Shown: positions 16,660-25,257, numbered from the stretch's first letter. The stretch: 55,999 nt of DNA from Curtobacterium sp. GC_Cur_3 (GCF_026544205.1 NZ_JALNUI010000027.1:1-55999); one strand, 5' to 3'. Numbers and translations: made by a program. Notes: generated by a model not told the origin, from the sequence alone.

Positions 16660-17589
16660 ATGCTCGTCGACGCGAGGTTCACGACGCACGACCGCGACGA
16701 GGCACAGGAACTCGTCCAGCGGGTCTACCCGGGCAGCGCCTTCCGCGAGTGCGTGTCGCCCTTCACGTACAAGCAGCGGGTCGTCGGCGACAGCGAGGCG
16801 GTGAGCGTCGCCCGGTTCGAGGTGAGCTCACGGTCCGAGCTCGCCGTCCGCTTCGACGGGGTCGTCGGCATCGGGATGGCCTCGGGCGCGGACTACCGCG
16901 CCACGAGCAACGACGACCCGCTCGACACGGCGAAGCCCTTCCTGCTCCGTCCGGGGATCGCCAGGTCATGGTCGTCGGACCACCACCTGATGGTGGTCAA
17001 CCTCGACGTCGGCGCGCTCGCCCGACACGTGGGGACCGACGACCAGGGTGCCCGCCTCCGGACGGCGTCCTCGGGACCGCTCACCGATGCGGCAGCGAGC
17101 TACTGGTGCCACGTCGCCCGTCACGCTGCGAGCGTCTTCTCCACCTCGGCGCTCAGCGGCTACGCGCTCATCCACAGGGCGACGACCGACCTCGTCCTGG
17201 CCTCGGCGGCGGATGCCTTCGGCATGACGGTCGAGCAGGTCGGCTCCGCCGCGGGCGACGCCGCCCTGCCCAGCGCCGTGCGTCGTGCGGCGCAGTTCAT
17301 CGAGGACAACGCCGCCGCGCCGATCGGCATCGTCGAGATCGCCGAGGCAGCCCGGATGAGTGTCCGGGGCGTCCAGCTGGCGTTCCGGCGAGCGCTCGAC
17401 ACGACCCCGACGGAGTACCTGCGGCGAGCGCGCCTGCGTCAGGCCCGAGCGCACCTGACGACATCGACGCCCGGCGAGACGACCGTCACCGAGGTGGCAC
17501 GGACGTGGGGGTTCACCAACCTCAGCCGCTTCAGCACGGCGTACCGCCAGGCGTACGACGAGTCCCCACGGCAGACGCTCGAGCGTTGA
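16660..17589 (+). CDS. AraC-family transcriptional regulator
   Basis: A 309-aa regulator. The N-terminal half resembles the AraC-binding-like ligand domain (AraC_binding_2; VSPFTYKQRVVGDSEAVSVA). The C-terminal double HTH spans about residues 205-309, with IGIVEIAEAARMSVRGVQLA, FRRALDTTPTEYLRRARL and VTEVARTWGFTNLSRFSTAY. ATG 16660 has AGGAGGAGA 6 nt upstream and is preferred over ATG 16621. The target is unknown. A strong hairpin at 17760-17790 lies after the gene. Confidence 0.88.
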   Translation: MLVDARFTTHDRDEAQELVQRVYPGSAFRECVSPFTYKQRVVGDSEAVSVARFEVSSRSELAVRFDGVVGIGMASGADYRATSNDDPLDTAKPFLLRPGIARSWSSDHHLMVVNLDVGALARHVGTDDQGARLRTASSGPLTDAAASYWCHVARHAASVFSTSALSGYALIHRATTDLVLASAADAFGMTVEQVGSAAGDAALPSAVRRAAQFIEDNAAAPIGIVEIAEAARMSVRGVQLAFRRALDTTPTEYLRRARLRQARAHLTTSTPGETTVTEVARTWGFTNLSRFSTAYRQAYDESPRQTLER

Positions 17590-17759
17590 GCCCATCGCTG
17601 CGGGACCGGGGTCGTCCTGGACGCACGGCGCACCGGGGAGACACTCGGCGCAGGATCGACGGACCCGCAGCGCAGCCGAGGACGAACGGGGCGGTTCGAC
17701 GAGCGGCCTGCTCGATCATGGTGAGGCCTCGATCCGGTCGCTCAGGGACGGTCGAGAAG

Positions 17760-17790
17760 AGGGGCGGGGAGCCAACCACTCCCCGCCCCT
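17760..17790. terminator. Bidirectional terminator between AraC and monooxygenase genes
   Basis: A perfect 12-bp stem, AGGGGCGGGGAG and CTCCCCGCCCCT, surrounds a 7-nt loop, 15 bp from the converging monooxygenase stop. A purine-rich run precedes it. Confidence 0.8.
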
Positions 17791-17805
17791 TCATCCGTGT
17801 CACCG

Positions 17806-19044
17806 CTAGTCGGCCCGGTAGGCGGCGGCGTTCGATCGCCAGCGTTCCGCCTCCTCGTCGAAGTCCGGGATGCTGTCGAGGTCCGGACCGCCGGCGGCGT
17901 AGTGCTCCGCGATGGCGTCGTTCGCCGCCCTGCCCATCGCGGCCCCACGCGCTGTCATGACCGTCTCGTAGTCCCGGACGGCGGCGTCGAGGTCGATGCC
18001 GGCGTGGACCGCCCCGACGACGGCGCGCGCGAGTTCGGCGCCGTCGAGGAGTGCGAGGTTGACGCCGTTGCCACCGAAGGGCGACATGACGTGGGCCGCG
18101 TCGCCGAGCAGCGTGACGCCCTCCCGGTGCTCCCACGTGGTCGGGGTCGGCAGCGCGAAGATCGGCCGGTTGGGGAGGGCACCCTCGGACTCGTCGATGA
18201 CGCGCAGGAGCTCGGGCGCGAACTCCACGAACCGCTCCCGCAGGACCTGTCGGACCCGCTCGGTGTCGGTGGCGGTCGTGCCGTTGGCGTCCAGGACGCC
18301 CCCGCGACCGTCGGGAGCGCCGAGCCCGGCGGTCGCGAGCCAGTCGAGCTCGGTCCGGAACGAGATGTACCCGCGGACGGTGTCGCCGCTGTTGCGTTGC
18401 AGCACGAGGGTCTTGCCGTCGCCGTTGGCCCACATGTGACCGTCACCGACCAGCGCGGCGATCTCCGGGTGCCGCTCGGTGACGTCCGTGAAGAGGGCCT
18501 CGACGAACGTGACACCGGTGTACCGCGGGGCGGCGTCGGTGAGGACCGCCCGGACACGTGACCAGGCGCCGTCGGCACCGATGACGAGGTCGGCGGTCGC
18601 GGTCGTGCCGTCGGCGAAGGACAGGGTGCGGCCCTCGACGTCCACCAGGCGGTGTCCCCACCGGATGGTGCCGGGCACGAGAGACCCGGCGAGCATCTCC
18701 CGCAGCTGCGTCCGGTCGATCTCGGGAGCGGCGGTCTCGCCCGGTGCCGGGTGCTGCTCGGCGACGACCGCGCCGCTCGGGTCCAGGAGGCGGTGGGCCT
18801 GGCCCTCTGGACGTGCCAGCGCGAGGAACTGGTCGGTGAGGCCGGCGTCGTCGATCGCGATCTGGCCGGAGTCGGCATGCAGGTCGAGCGTGCCGCCCTG
18901 CGTCCGTGAACCCGACGACGCGTCGGCGTCGTGGACGGTGACGGCGACGCCGCCGAGCTGCAGGATGCGCGCCGCGAGGAGGCCGCCGGGGCCGGCCCCG
19001 ATGATCGCGACGGACGGTCCCGTGGTGTGGGTCGGTGTGGGCAT
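17806..19044 (-). CDS. FAD-dependent monooxygenase, TetX-like
   Basis: A 412-aa flavoprotein of the PHBH/TetX group. It has the dinucleotide-binding VAIIGAGPGGLLAARIL (about residues 11-27), the RxxGGxLDLH segment characteristic of TetX-like enzymes (about 45-55), an ADLVIGADGAWSRVR DG motif (about 147-161) and GVTLLGDAAHVMSPFGGNGV (about 285-304). The ATG at 19044 is preceded by CGGAG. The divergent TetR gene and two operator palindromes over its promoter show it is repressor-controlled, as for small-molecule detoxification. Tetracycline inactivation is possible in principle but cannot be deduced; natural aromatic compounds are equally likely. Confidence 0.88.
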   Translation of the reverse strand: MPTPTHTTGPSVAIIGAGPGGLLAARILQLGGVAVTVHDADASSGSRTQGGTLDLHADSGQIAIDDAGLTDQFLALARPEGQAHRLLDPSGAVVAEQHPAPGETAAPEIDRTQLREMLAGSLVPGTIRWGHRLVDVEGRTLSFADGTTATADLVIGADGAWSRVRAVLTDAAPRYTGVTFVEALFTDVTERHPEIAALVGDGHMWANGDGKTLVLQRNSGDTVRGYISFRTELDWLATAGLGAPDGRGGVLDANGTTATDTERVRQVLRERFVEFAPELLRVIDESEGALPNRPIFALPTPTTWEHREGVTLLGDAAHVMSPFGGNGVNLALLDGAELARAVVGAVHAGIDLDAAVRDYETVMTARGAAMGRAANDAIAEHYAAGGPDLDSIPDFDEEAERWRSNAAAYRAD

Positions 19045-19065
19045 GGAGCACTCCGTTCGATCATT

Positions 19066-19085
19066 TACCGAACGATCGTTCGGTA
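19066..19085. promoter_or_regulatory. TetR operator 1 (perfect 20-bp palindrome)
   Basis: TACCGAACGATCGTTCGGTA is a perfect palindrome in the divergent gap between the monooxygenase and its TetR, 21 bp from the monooxygenase start. ACCGAACGATCGTTCGGT is a classic TetR-family operator form. Confidence 0.9.
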
Positions 19086-19100
19086 GGCCCGACACTACTG

Positions 19101-19116
19101 ACCGAACGATCGTTCT
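19101..19116. promoter_or_regulatory. TetR operator 2
   Basis: ACCGAACGATCGTTCT repeats the core of operator 1, identical except at the last position, and lies 18 bp before the tetR ATG. The two centres are about 33 bp apart, roughly three helical turns. Confidence 0.85.
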
Positions 19117-19133
19117 GCAACTAGGCTGTCTCC

Positions 19134-19703
19134 ATGGAGAACGAGAAGCGCCGGTCAGGCAACGAGACCCGGTCGGAGATCCTCCGCGTGGCCCTCGAGC
19201 TGTTCACCGAGCGCGGCTTCGAGGGGGCGTCGATCCGGGACCTCGCCGAGGCCCTCGGCATGACGAAGTCGTCGCTCTACTACCACTTCGCCAGCAAGGA
19301 CGCGATCCTCGCCGCCCTCATGGAGAACCGGCGCGACGAGGTCGACGGCCTGCTCGCCTGGGTCGACGAGCAGCCCCGGACGCCCGACCTGCTCCGTCGG
19401 ACGGCGTTGCGGTGGGTCGACTCGACGGGCGAGGAGCGGCTGCAGGGGATGCGCTTCGCGCACGCCAACGGGCCGGTGATGCAGCGGCTCGCGGCGGACG
19501 GCACGGATCGACGGTCCCTGTTCGGAGCCGTCATCGACCGGGTGCTGCCCGGATCGGCGACGGTGCCCGAGCGACTCCGCGCGCAGATGGCGTTCGACAG
19601 CGTCAGCGCCGCGCTGTTCGCCGCGCAGGGCACCACCGCGTCGGACGCCGACGTCCTGGTCTCGGCGCGCGAGGCCACCGTCCGCCTGACCGACGACGCC
19701 TAG
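19134..19703 (+). CDS. TetR-family repressor of the divergent monooxygenase
   Basis: A 189-aa protein with the N-terminal TetR HTH (SEILRVALELFTERGFEGAS, IRDLAEALGMTKSSLYYHFA, SKDAILAAL; residues about 13-60) and a short helical effector domain. It begins 90 bp from the monooxygenase start with two matching ACCGAACGATCGTTC operators between, so it almost certainly represses both genes. The ligand is unknown but is expected to be the monooxygenase substrate or an analogue. Confidence 0.93.
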   Translation: MENEKRRSGNETRSEILRVALELFTERGFEGASIRDLAEALGMTKSSLYYHFASKDAILAALMENRRDEVDGLLAWVDEQPRTPDLLRRTALRWVDSTGEERLQGMRFAHANGPVMQRLAADGTDRRSLFGAVIDRVLPGSATVPERLRAQMAFDSVSAALFAAQGTTASDADVLVSAREATVRLTDDA

Positions 19704-19735
19704 GCCCGGTACGACCGCCGCCGTAGGATCGCGGG

Positions 19736-20845
19736 ATGCACGCTGCCTTCGACCACGTCGTCATCGGGGGCGGGGTCGTCGGTGCCGCGAGCGCTCGGTC
19801 CCTCGCCGCCCGGGGCGAGCACGTCCTGCTCGTCGAACAGCACGGCCGCGGACACGACCACGGCTCCTCGCACGGGGCCAGCCGGATCTTCCGCATGGGC
19901 TACGCCGACCCCGAGTACGTCGCGCTCTGCCAGCAGGCCCTGGAGGCGTGGGTCGCGCTCGAGGCCGCGAGCGGCCGCCAGCTCCTCGATCGCACCGGCG
20001 CTGTCGACCACGGCCGAGCAGCACGGATCGACGCCATCGCGCGGGAGCTCGCCGCGGCGGGCATCGCCCACGAACGGCTCACGCCCGAGCAGGCCACAGC
20101 GCGGTGGCCGGGCCTGGCGTTCGAGGGGCACGTCCTCACGCACGCCTCGGCTGGTCGCATCCGCTCGGCCGACACGATCGAGGCGCTCCTCGACCTGGCG
20201 ACGTCGGACGGTGCCGAGCTCGGGTTCGACACCAGGGTCACCGGCGTCGAGGACCACGGAAACTCCGTCACGCTGACGCTCGACGGGCCGGACGGCGCCA
20301 CGACCGTGACGGCACCGAGCATCGTCGCGGCGGTGGGGTCCTGGGCTCCCACGCTGGTCGGTGCGCTGTTCCGGGAACGCGGGGCGAGCCTCCCGGCCAT
20401 CCGCGTCACCCAGGAGCAACCGGCCCACTTCCCCAGCCACCTGCCGGACGGCGCCTGGCCGAGCTTCGTGCACTGGCCGGAGGGCGGCCCCGACGTCTAC
20501 GGGCTGCTCACGCCCGGCGAGGGTGTCAAGGTCGGGTTCCACGGCACCGGCCCCGTCGTCGACCCGGACCAGCGCGACCGGACGCCCGTGCCGGAGGAGC
20601 TCGAGCGGCTGCAGGCGTACGTGGCGCGCTTCGTGCCGGGGGTCGACGCGAGCCGGCCGGAGCCGATCAGCTGTCTGTACGACAACTCCCCCGATGACGA
20701 CTTCGTGATCGACCGTCGCGGACCGGTCACGGTCGCGACGGGCTTCTCCGGGCACGGGTTCAAGTTCGCGCCGCTGCTCGGGGTGATGGTCGCAGACCTG
20801 GCGACGGGCGGGGCGCCGCACCCGCGCTTCGCGCTGAGCAGCTGA
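19736..20845 (+). CDS. FAD-dependent oxidoreductase, sarcosine oxidase/N-methyltryptophan oxidase-like
   Basis: A 369-aa protein with the Rossmann start HVVIGGGVVGAASARSLAAR (residues 8-27), the substrate-site SSHGASRIFRMGYAD (about 44-58) typical of monomeric sarcosine oxidases, and ISCLYDNSPDDDFVID (about 310-325). The Cys in that motif corresponds to the residue that covalently binds FAD in monomeric sarcosine oxidase. The glycine-rich ATGFSGHGFKFAPLLG closes the FAD site. It oxidises a secondary or N-methyl amine, releasing H2O2; the exact amine is not clear. It starts 32 bp after tetR, on the same strand. Confidence 0.88.
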   Translation: MHAAFDHVVIGGGVVGAASARSLAARGEHVLLVEQHGRGHDHGSSHGASRIFRMGYADPEYVALCQQALEAWVALEAASGRQLLDRTGAVDHGRAARIDAIARELAAAGIAHERLTPEQATARWPGLAFEGHVLTHASAGRIRSADTIEALLDLATSDGAELGFDTRVTGVEDHGNSVTLTLDGPDGATTVTAPSIVAAVGSWAPTLVGALFRERGASLPAIRVTQEQPAHFPSHLPDGAWPSFVHWPEGGPDVYGLLTPGEGVKVGFHGTGPVVDPDQRDRTPVPEELERLQAYVARFVPGVDASRPEPISCLYDNSPDDDFVIDRRGPVTVATGFSGHGFKFAPLLGVMVADLATGGAPHPRFALSS

Positions 20846-20905
20846 GCAGCTGACCGGCCGTCGGCCGTCCTGTCCGCGGGTCGACGCGACCGCTAGCGTT
20901 GCTGC

Positions 20906-22009
20906 GTGCATGTCGTCGTCGCGCCGGACTCGTTCAAAGGGACGGCCACCGCTGCCGCCGTCGCCACCGCCATCGCGGACGGGTGGCTCGCCGCCCGACC
21001 CGACGACACCGTGACGCTGCTGCCGATGGCCGACGGGGGTGAGGGCACCCTCGACGCGTTCGCCGCCGCGGTCCCCGGGTCGCAGCGCATGCCGGTGACG
21101 GTGACCGGGCCGGCAGGCGCCCCCGTCGACGCCGAGTGGCTCGCGCTGCCCGACGGCCGTGCGGTGGTCGAGCTCGCGGCGACCAGCGGGCTCCCGCTGC
21201 TGTCGACACTCGAGCCCGACACCGCGCAGACGACCGGGTTCGGCGAGGCCATCGCCGCCGCGCTCGACGCCGGGGCGACGGGACTGGTGCTCGGCATCGG
21301 CGGGAGTGCGTCGACGGACGGTGGAGCGGGGCTCCTCGGGGCGCTCGGACTCGGGGGTGTCGGCAAGGGTGGCGGCGCCGGTTCCGGTTCCGGTTCCACT
21401 GGGCCGGTCTCGCTGCTGGACGGACTCGGTGAGCTGACCACGGCGGCGCTCCGACCCCTGCCACCCCTCGGCGTCACCGTGCTGACCGACGTGACCTCAC
21501 CGCTCCTCGGCCCGACCGGTGCCGCGGCGGTGTTCGGACCGCAGAAGGGCATCACACCCGACCGGGTCGCGGTGCACGAGGCCCGGCTGGCCGCCTGGGC
21601 CGCACGCTTCCCCGACGTCGACCCGACGACGCCCGGTGCCGGTGCCGCGGGCGGGGCCGGGTTCGGCCTGCTGGTGTGGGGAGCGACGCTCGCACGCGGG
21701 GCCGGTGCGGTGGCGGCGGTGCTCGGGCTGCCCGACGTGGTCGCGGCCGCTGACGTGGTGATCACGGGCGAGGGTCGCTTCGACGGGCAGTCTGCCGCAG
21801 GCAAGGTCGCGTCGGTCGTGTGCGCGATGGCCGAGGGTCGGCGGCGGATGCTCGTCGCGGGGGCGATCGACGCGCCGGTGGACGACTTCGACGCGGCGGC
21901 CTCGCTCACGGTGATCGCGACGCAGACCACGGGCGAGCCGTCCGACGCGATGGCCGACCCGCTGCGCTTCGCCCGGATCGCGGGGCAGCGGCTGGCCGCA
22001 CGGGCGTGA
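20906..22009 (+). CDS. Glycerate kinase (GlxK/GarK type)
   Basis: A 367-aa protein of the glycerate kinase I family. It starts VVVAPDSFKGTATAAAVATA (family signature at the N-terminus), then LLPMADGGEGTLDAF (about 40-54), LGIGGSASTDGGAGLLGALG (about 131-150), GPQKGITPD and DVVITGEGRFDGQSAAGKV (about 278-296). It phosphorylates D-glycerate for entry into glycolysis. A glycine/serine-rich insert (GKGGGAGSGSGSTG, about 154-167) is an unusual low-complexity loop not typical of the family. It is 60 bp after the amine oxidase gene. Confidence 0.93.
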   Translation: MHVVVAPDSFKGTATAAAVATAIADGWLAARPDDTVTLLPMADGGEGTLDAFAAAVPGSQRMPVTVTGPAGAPVDAEWLALPDGRAVVELAATSGLPLLSTLEPDTAQTTGFGEAIAAALDAGATGLVLGIGGSASTDGGAGLLGALGLGGVGKGGGAGSGSGSTGPVSLLDGLGELTTAALRPLPPLGVTVLTDVTSPLLGPTGAAAVFGPQKGITPDRVAVHEARLAAWAARFPDVDPTTPGAGAAGGAGFGLLVWGATLARGAGAVAAVLGLPDVVAAADVVITGEGRFDGQSAAGKVASVVCAMAEGRRRMLVAGAIDAPVDDFDAAASLTVIATQTTGEPSDAMADPLRFARIAGQRLAARA

Positions 22010-22043
22010 ACGCACGGGCCTGAGCGCGCCGGCCTGAGCGCAG

Positions 22044-22124
22044 GGGCGTGAGCGCGCTGGCCTTGGCGCAACGCGGCTAGAGCGCATGGGCGTGAGCGCG
22101 CTTGCCTTGGCGCAACGCGGCCAG
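22044..22124. repeat. Tandem 44-bp-period duplication after glycerate kinase
   Basis: A 37-bp sequence starting GGGCGTGAGCGCGCT occurs at 22044-22080 and 22088-22124 with two mismatches. Upstream bases 22000-22043 contain further GAGCGC fragments. No gene is visible in 22010-22190. Confidence 0.75.
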
Positions 22125-22190
22125 GCAAGTCGTCGCCGAGAGCACGCGACCGAGCACGGGCGACACAGCCGCCCTGCGTACGGTGGAGCC

Positions 22191-22382
22191 ATGGCAGGCT
22201 CCTGGACACGCAGACCGCACGTCCTGACCCTCGTCGCAGCCCTGGTGCTGCTGCTGGTGGGGATCGGTCTCCTGATCGCCCCGTGGGACGGGGCCGTGGG
22301 CGCCGTCGCCTGGGTCCTGATCATCGGCGCCGGGGTGCTCGGGGCGCTGGCGCTCTTCTTCGCCCGGACGCCGCGCAGCTAG
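22191..22382 (+). CDS. Small two-helix membrane protein
   Basis: A 63-aa protein starting MAGSWTRRPHVLTL, with two predicted membrane helices (about residues 9-28 and 34-55) and a basic end. ATG 22191 follows CGGTGGAGCC. It is of unknown function. The frame is open back to 22086 through the repeat, which is not likely coding. Confidence 0.6.
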   Translation: MAGSWTRRPHVLTLVAALVLLLVGIGLLIAPWDGAVGAVAWVLIIGAGVLGALALFFARTPRS

Positions 22383-22418
22383 GAGTCGTTCCAGTCGACC
22401 CGGGGTAGCCCTGGGTGC

Positions 22419-22880
22419 ATGGGACGGCCAGCGCGAGCACCGGGACCGACGGGTGTCGTCGGACGGCTGTGGAGCGCAGTCGGCTCGGCAGCGCTCGTCG
22501 TGGTCGTCCTCGCCGTCCTGACCGGGTGCAGTGCCGGCGGATCGGCACGCGCCGACGCAGAGGCCACTGCCGAGCGGTTCGCGCAGGCGGTCTCGGCTGG
22601 CCGCGGGGCCACGGCGTGTGCGCTCCTCACGCGGGATGCACGCGAGGACGTCGAGACGGCGAGCGGAGTGGGTTGCGCGACCGGGATATCCCGGCTCCGG
22701 CTCGCGGTGCCGCCCGCCGACGCCCCCGGCGACACCCTGGTGTACGGCCGGGCGGCGATGGTCGACCAGGGTGGCCCGGCACTGTTCCTCGCCCGCTCCG
22801 GGTCGACCTGGCTCGTGCGCGCTGCGGCGTGCACGCCGCGGACCGACGCCCCGTACGACTGCACCGTGGACGGGAGCTGA
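22419..22880 (+). CDS. Putative small lipoprotein
   Basis: A 153-aa protein with a long basic N-terminus, a hydrophobic segment and a lipobox LTGC (Cys about residue 37), followed by a roughly 115-aa exported domain with Cys pairs (ACALL, VGCATG, AACTPR, YDCTV). It starts a small cluster with a 27-codon gene and the DUF6766 gene. Function unknown; it resembles DUF4878-type small exported proteins only in general shape. Confidence 0.7.
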   Translation: MGRPARAPGPTGVVGRLWSAVGSAALVVVVLAVLTGCSAGGSARADAEATAERFAQAVSAGRGATACALLTRDAREDVETASGVGCATGISRLRLAVPPADAPGDTLVYGRAAMVDQGGPALFLARSGSTWLVRAAACTPRTDAPYDCTVDGS

Positions 22881-22881
22881 C

Positions 22882-22965
22882 GTGCGCCGGGTCGTCTGGG
22901 GCTACATCGCCGTGATCGCCGTGGGTCTCGGGTACTTCCTGACCCTCGGGCTGCTGGGACGGTGA
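22882..22965 (+). CDS. 27-aa single-helix membrane microprotein, coupled to the DUF6766 gene
   Basis: GTG 22882 begins one base after the lipoprotein stop, and the reading frame ends with a TGA that overlaps the next gene's GTG (GTGA). The product is basic at its start (MRRVVWGY) followed by one hydrophobic helix and a terminal Arg. The tight packing on both sides argues that it is translated, either as a functional microprotein or as a coupling peptide. Confidence 0.6.
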   Translation: MRRVVWGYIAVIAVGLGYFLTLGLLGR

Positions 22966-23636
22966 CCGCGGTGCGGTTCCTGAAGCAGAACTCGCTCAGC
23001 CTGTTCTTCGGCGCGCTGTTCCTGGCCGCCCTCGTCGGGCAGTCCGTCGCGGGGTGGGCGTCCTTCAACGAGTCGCAGGTGTCCGAGGGACTCGTGTCCG
23101 TCGGGTGGGTCGAGTACGTCACCTCGTCGAGCTTCGCCGCGGACGTGGCCGAGAACTGGCAGTCGGAGTACCTGCAGTTCCTGCTCTACATCTGGGCGAC
23201 GATCTGGTTCGTGCAGCGCGGCTCGTCGGAGTCGAAGGACGTCGACCAAGCCGGACCACGCTCGGACCGCGAGGAGCAGGTCGGACGGTTCGCCCGAGCT
23301 GACTCCCCGGCATGGGCTCGTGCCGGCGGTCTGCGGCAGGTCGTGTTCGCCCACTCACTGCTCATCGTGATGGGCGGCATCTTCGTGCTGTCCTGGCTGG
23401 CGCAGTCCGTGGCCGGGGTGGTCGCGTACGACGAGCAGCAGCTCACCGCGCTGGACGCTCCGCTCACGTGGGGCGAGTACGTCCGCAGCGCGGACTTCTG
23501 GAACCGGACGCTGCAGAACTGGCAGTCGGAGTTCCTCGCCGTCGGGAGCATGGCCGTGTTGGGCATCGTGCTCCGTGCGCGCGGGTCATCCGAGTCGAAG
23601 CCCGTCGGGGCGAGCCACGAGGACACCGGCGCCTGA
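22962..23636 (+). CDS. DUF6766-family membrane protein
   Basis: A 224-aa protein with an internal duplication. Each half has a membrane helix, a WGEYVRS/VEYVTS-type loop with NWQSEY or NWQSEF, and a second helix ending in an RGSSESK tail (at about 86 and 211). The first half begins VRFLKQNSLSLFFGALFLAA. It resembles the DUF6766 family. It starts at GTG 22962, overlapping the microprotein stop by 4 nt. Function unknown. Confidence 0.8.
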   Translation: MTAVRFLKQNSLSLFFGALFLAALVGQSVAGWASFNESQVSEGLVSVGWVEYVTSSSFAADVAENWQSEYLQFLLYIWATIWFVQRGSSESKDVDQAGPRSDREEQVGRFARADSPAWARAGGLRQVVFAHSLLIVMGGIFVLSWLAQSVAGVVAYDEQQLTALDAPLTWGEYVRSADFWNRTLQNWQSEFLAVGSMAVLGIVLRARGSSESKPVGASHEDTGA

Positions 23637-23665
23637 CGGCGACAGCGGCCAGGACGGGCCAGCGC

Positions 23666-23824
23666 TCAGGCGACCTGTTCGCCGAGGAAGTCCGCGTAGG
23701 TCGGTTCGTGCAGGTCGGTGAAGTGGACGAGGCGGGCCTCGACCAGGGCGGCGATCTCGGCGGGGGAACGGAGCCCGCGGCGGTGCCATTCGTGGGTGGG
23801 CAGTGAAGCGGTCGTGGCGGTCAT
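23666..23824 (-). CDS. 52-aa conserved-looking hypothetical protein
   Basis: A small acidic protein, start [17 protein letters not shown], with [17 protein letters not shown] at the end. AAGGGG lies 8 nt before the ATG at 23824. It converges with the DUF6766 gene. It has no motif; coding is inferred from ribosome-binding site and codon bias only. Confidence 0.5.
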   Translation of the reverse strand: MTATTASLPTHEWHRRGLRSPAEIAALVEARLVHFTDLHEPTYADFLGEQVA

Positions 23825-24191
23825 GCGACCAGCCCCTTCGTGGGCGGTGAAGGCCCGTGCTGCCGAGGTGTTCCGCTGTGTCAGGGATCCGCAGGACGCG
23901 GGTGACATCGTGACGACGGAATCGGTACCATCTCGGTTCCTCCACCGTAGGGCCTCCCCCGGCCGGGGCCGAAGCCGGGTGCGTGAACTGGTCAGCGGCC
24001 CGGGGTGCCCTGTCCGTGCCTCCCTCCGGAGCGCTCCACCGGGCACCATGGACGGTGGATCGGAAGCGGTCCGCCCCGCGCGGGCCCACGGCCCGCACTC
24101 TGCGAGCGCACCGCTGACGTCCCGTGTGGGCCCACCGGCCCGCACCCTGCGAGCCCACCGGCTCGCACCCCGGAACCCCACGAGGAGACCA
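23825..24191. other. Long divergent control region with a duplicated leader segment
   Basis: No gene is apparent in these 367 bp, which separate the 52-aa gene from the alcohol dehydrogenase. Bases 24082-24112 and 24128-24159 are near-identical 31-32-bp direct repeats beginning GGGCCCAC, each containing a GGGCC/GGCCC-type hairpin. They would lie in the leader of the dehydrogenase mRNA. A GGAATCGGTACC...GGTTCC element at about 23919-23941 could be part of a promoter or operator. Confidence 0.6.
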
Positions 24192-25238
24192 ATGCGCACC
24201 GTCAACGCGTACGCGGCACCGTCCGCCACCGAACCGCTCGTCAAGACCACCATCGAGCGCCGCGACGTCGGCCCGGACGACGTCGAGATCGACATCGCCT
24301 ACGCCGGCATCTGCCACTCGGACATCCACACCGTCCGTGGCGAGTGGGGCGACATCCAGTACCCCCAGGTCGTCGGCCACGAGATCGTCGGCCACGTCCG
24401 TGCCGTCGGCGAGAACGTCACGAAGCACCAGGTCGGCGACCTCGTCGGCGTCGGCTGCATGGTGAACTCCTGCGGCGAGTGCGAGCAGTGCCTCGCCGGC
24501 CAGGAGCAGTACTGCCTCAAGGGCAACACCGGCACCTACACGAGCGTCGACCCGGCCGACGGCACGATCACCCAGGGCGGCTACTCGCAGGCGGTCGTCG
24601 TGGACCAGGACTTCGTCCTCCGCGTCCCGGAGTCGCTCGACATCGAGAAGGTCGCGCCGCTCCTCTGCGCCGGCATCACGCTGTACTCGCCGCTGCACCA
24701 CTGGAAGGCCGGCCCCGGCATGTCCGTGGCGATCGTCGGCCTCGGCGGTCTCGGCCACATGGGCGTCAAGATCGCCGCAGCGCTCGGCGCCGAGGTCACC
24801 GTCCTGTCGCAGACCACCGCGAAGCAGGAGGACTCGCTGAAGTTCGGCGCGAAGGCCCACTACGCGACCAAGGACCCGGAGACCTTCGAGAAGCTCAAGG
24901 GCTCCTTCGACCTCATCATCAACACCGTGTCGGCGAAGGTCGACATGGGCGCCTACCTCGGCCTGCTCAAGGTCGACGGCACGCTCGTCAACGTCGGCGC
25001 CCCGTCCGAGCCGCTCGAGGTCCCGGCGTTCGCGCTGCTCCCGGGCCGCCGCAGCTGGGCGGGATCGTCCATCGGTGGCATCAAGGAGACCCAGGAGATG
25101 CTCGACTTCTGCGCCGAGCACGGGATCCTGCCGGAGACCGAGCTCATCAGCGCCGAGCAGATCAACGAGGCCTACGAGCGCGTGCTCTCCTCGGACGTCC
25201 GCTACCGCTTCGTGATCGACGCGGCGACGCTGGCGTAG
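24192..25238 (+). CDS. Zinc-dependent NAD(P) alcohol dehydrogenase, cinnamyl-alcohol-dehydrogenase type (AdhC/YahK-like)
   Basis: A 348-aa MDR-superfamily enzyme. The catalytic zinc ligands are in AGICHSDIH (Cys about 40) and [10 protein letters not shown] (His/Glu about 62-63) with a later Cys in [15 protein letters not shown] (about 158). The structural zinc lobe has [15 protein letters not shown], and the cofactor loop is [14 protein letters not shown] (about 181-194). It interconverts alcohols or aldehydes with NAD(P)H, usually as an aldehyde reductase. GAGGAGACC precedes the ATG. A strong terminator follows 20 bp after the stop. Confidence 0.93.
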   Translation: MRTVNAYAAPSATEPLVKTTIERRDVGPDDVEIDIAYAGICHSDIHTVRGEWGDIQYPQVVGHEIVGHVRAVGENVTKHQVGDLVGVGCMVNSCGECEQCLAGQEQYCLKGNTGTYTSVDPADGTITQGGYSQAVVVDQDFVLRVPESLDIEKVAPLLCAGITLYSPLHHWKAGPGMSVAIVGLGGLGHMGVKIAAALGAEVTVLSQTTAKQEDSLKFGAKAHYATKDPETFEKLKGSFDLIINTVSAKVDMGAYLGLLKVDGTLVNVGAPSEPLEVPAFALLPGRRSWAGSSIGGIKETQEMLDFCAEHGILPETELISAEQINEAYERVLSSDVRYRFVIDAATLA

Positions 25239-25257
25239 TCCAGCCGCACCGTCCCCA

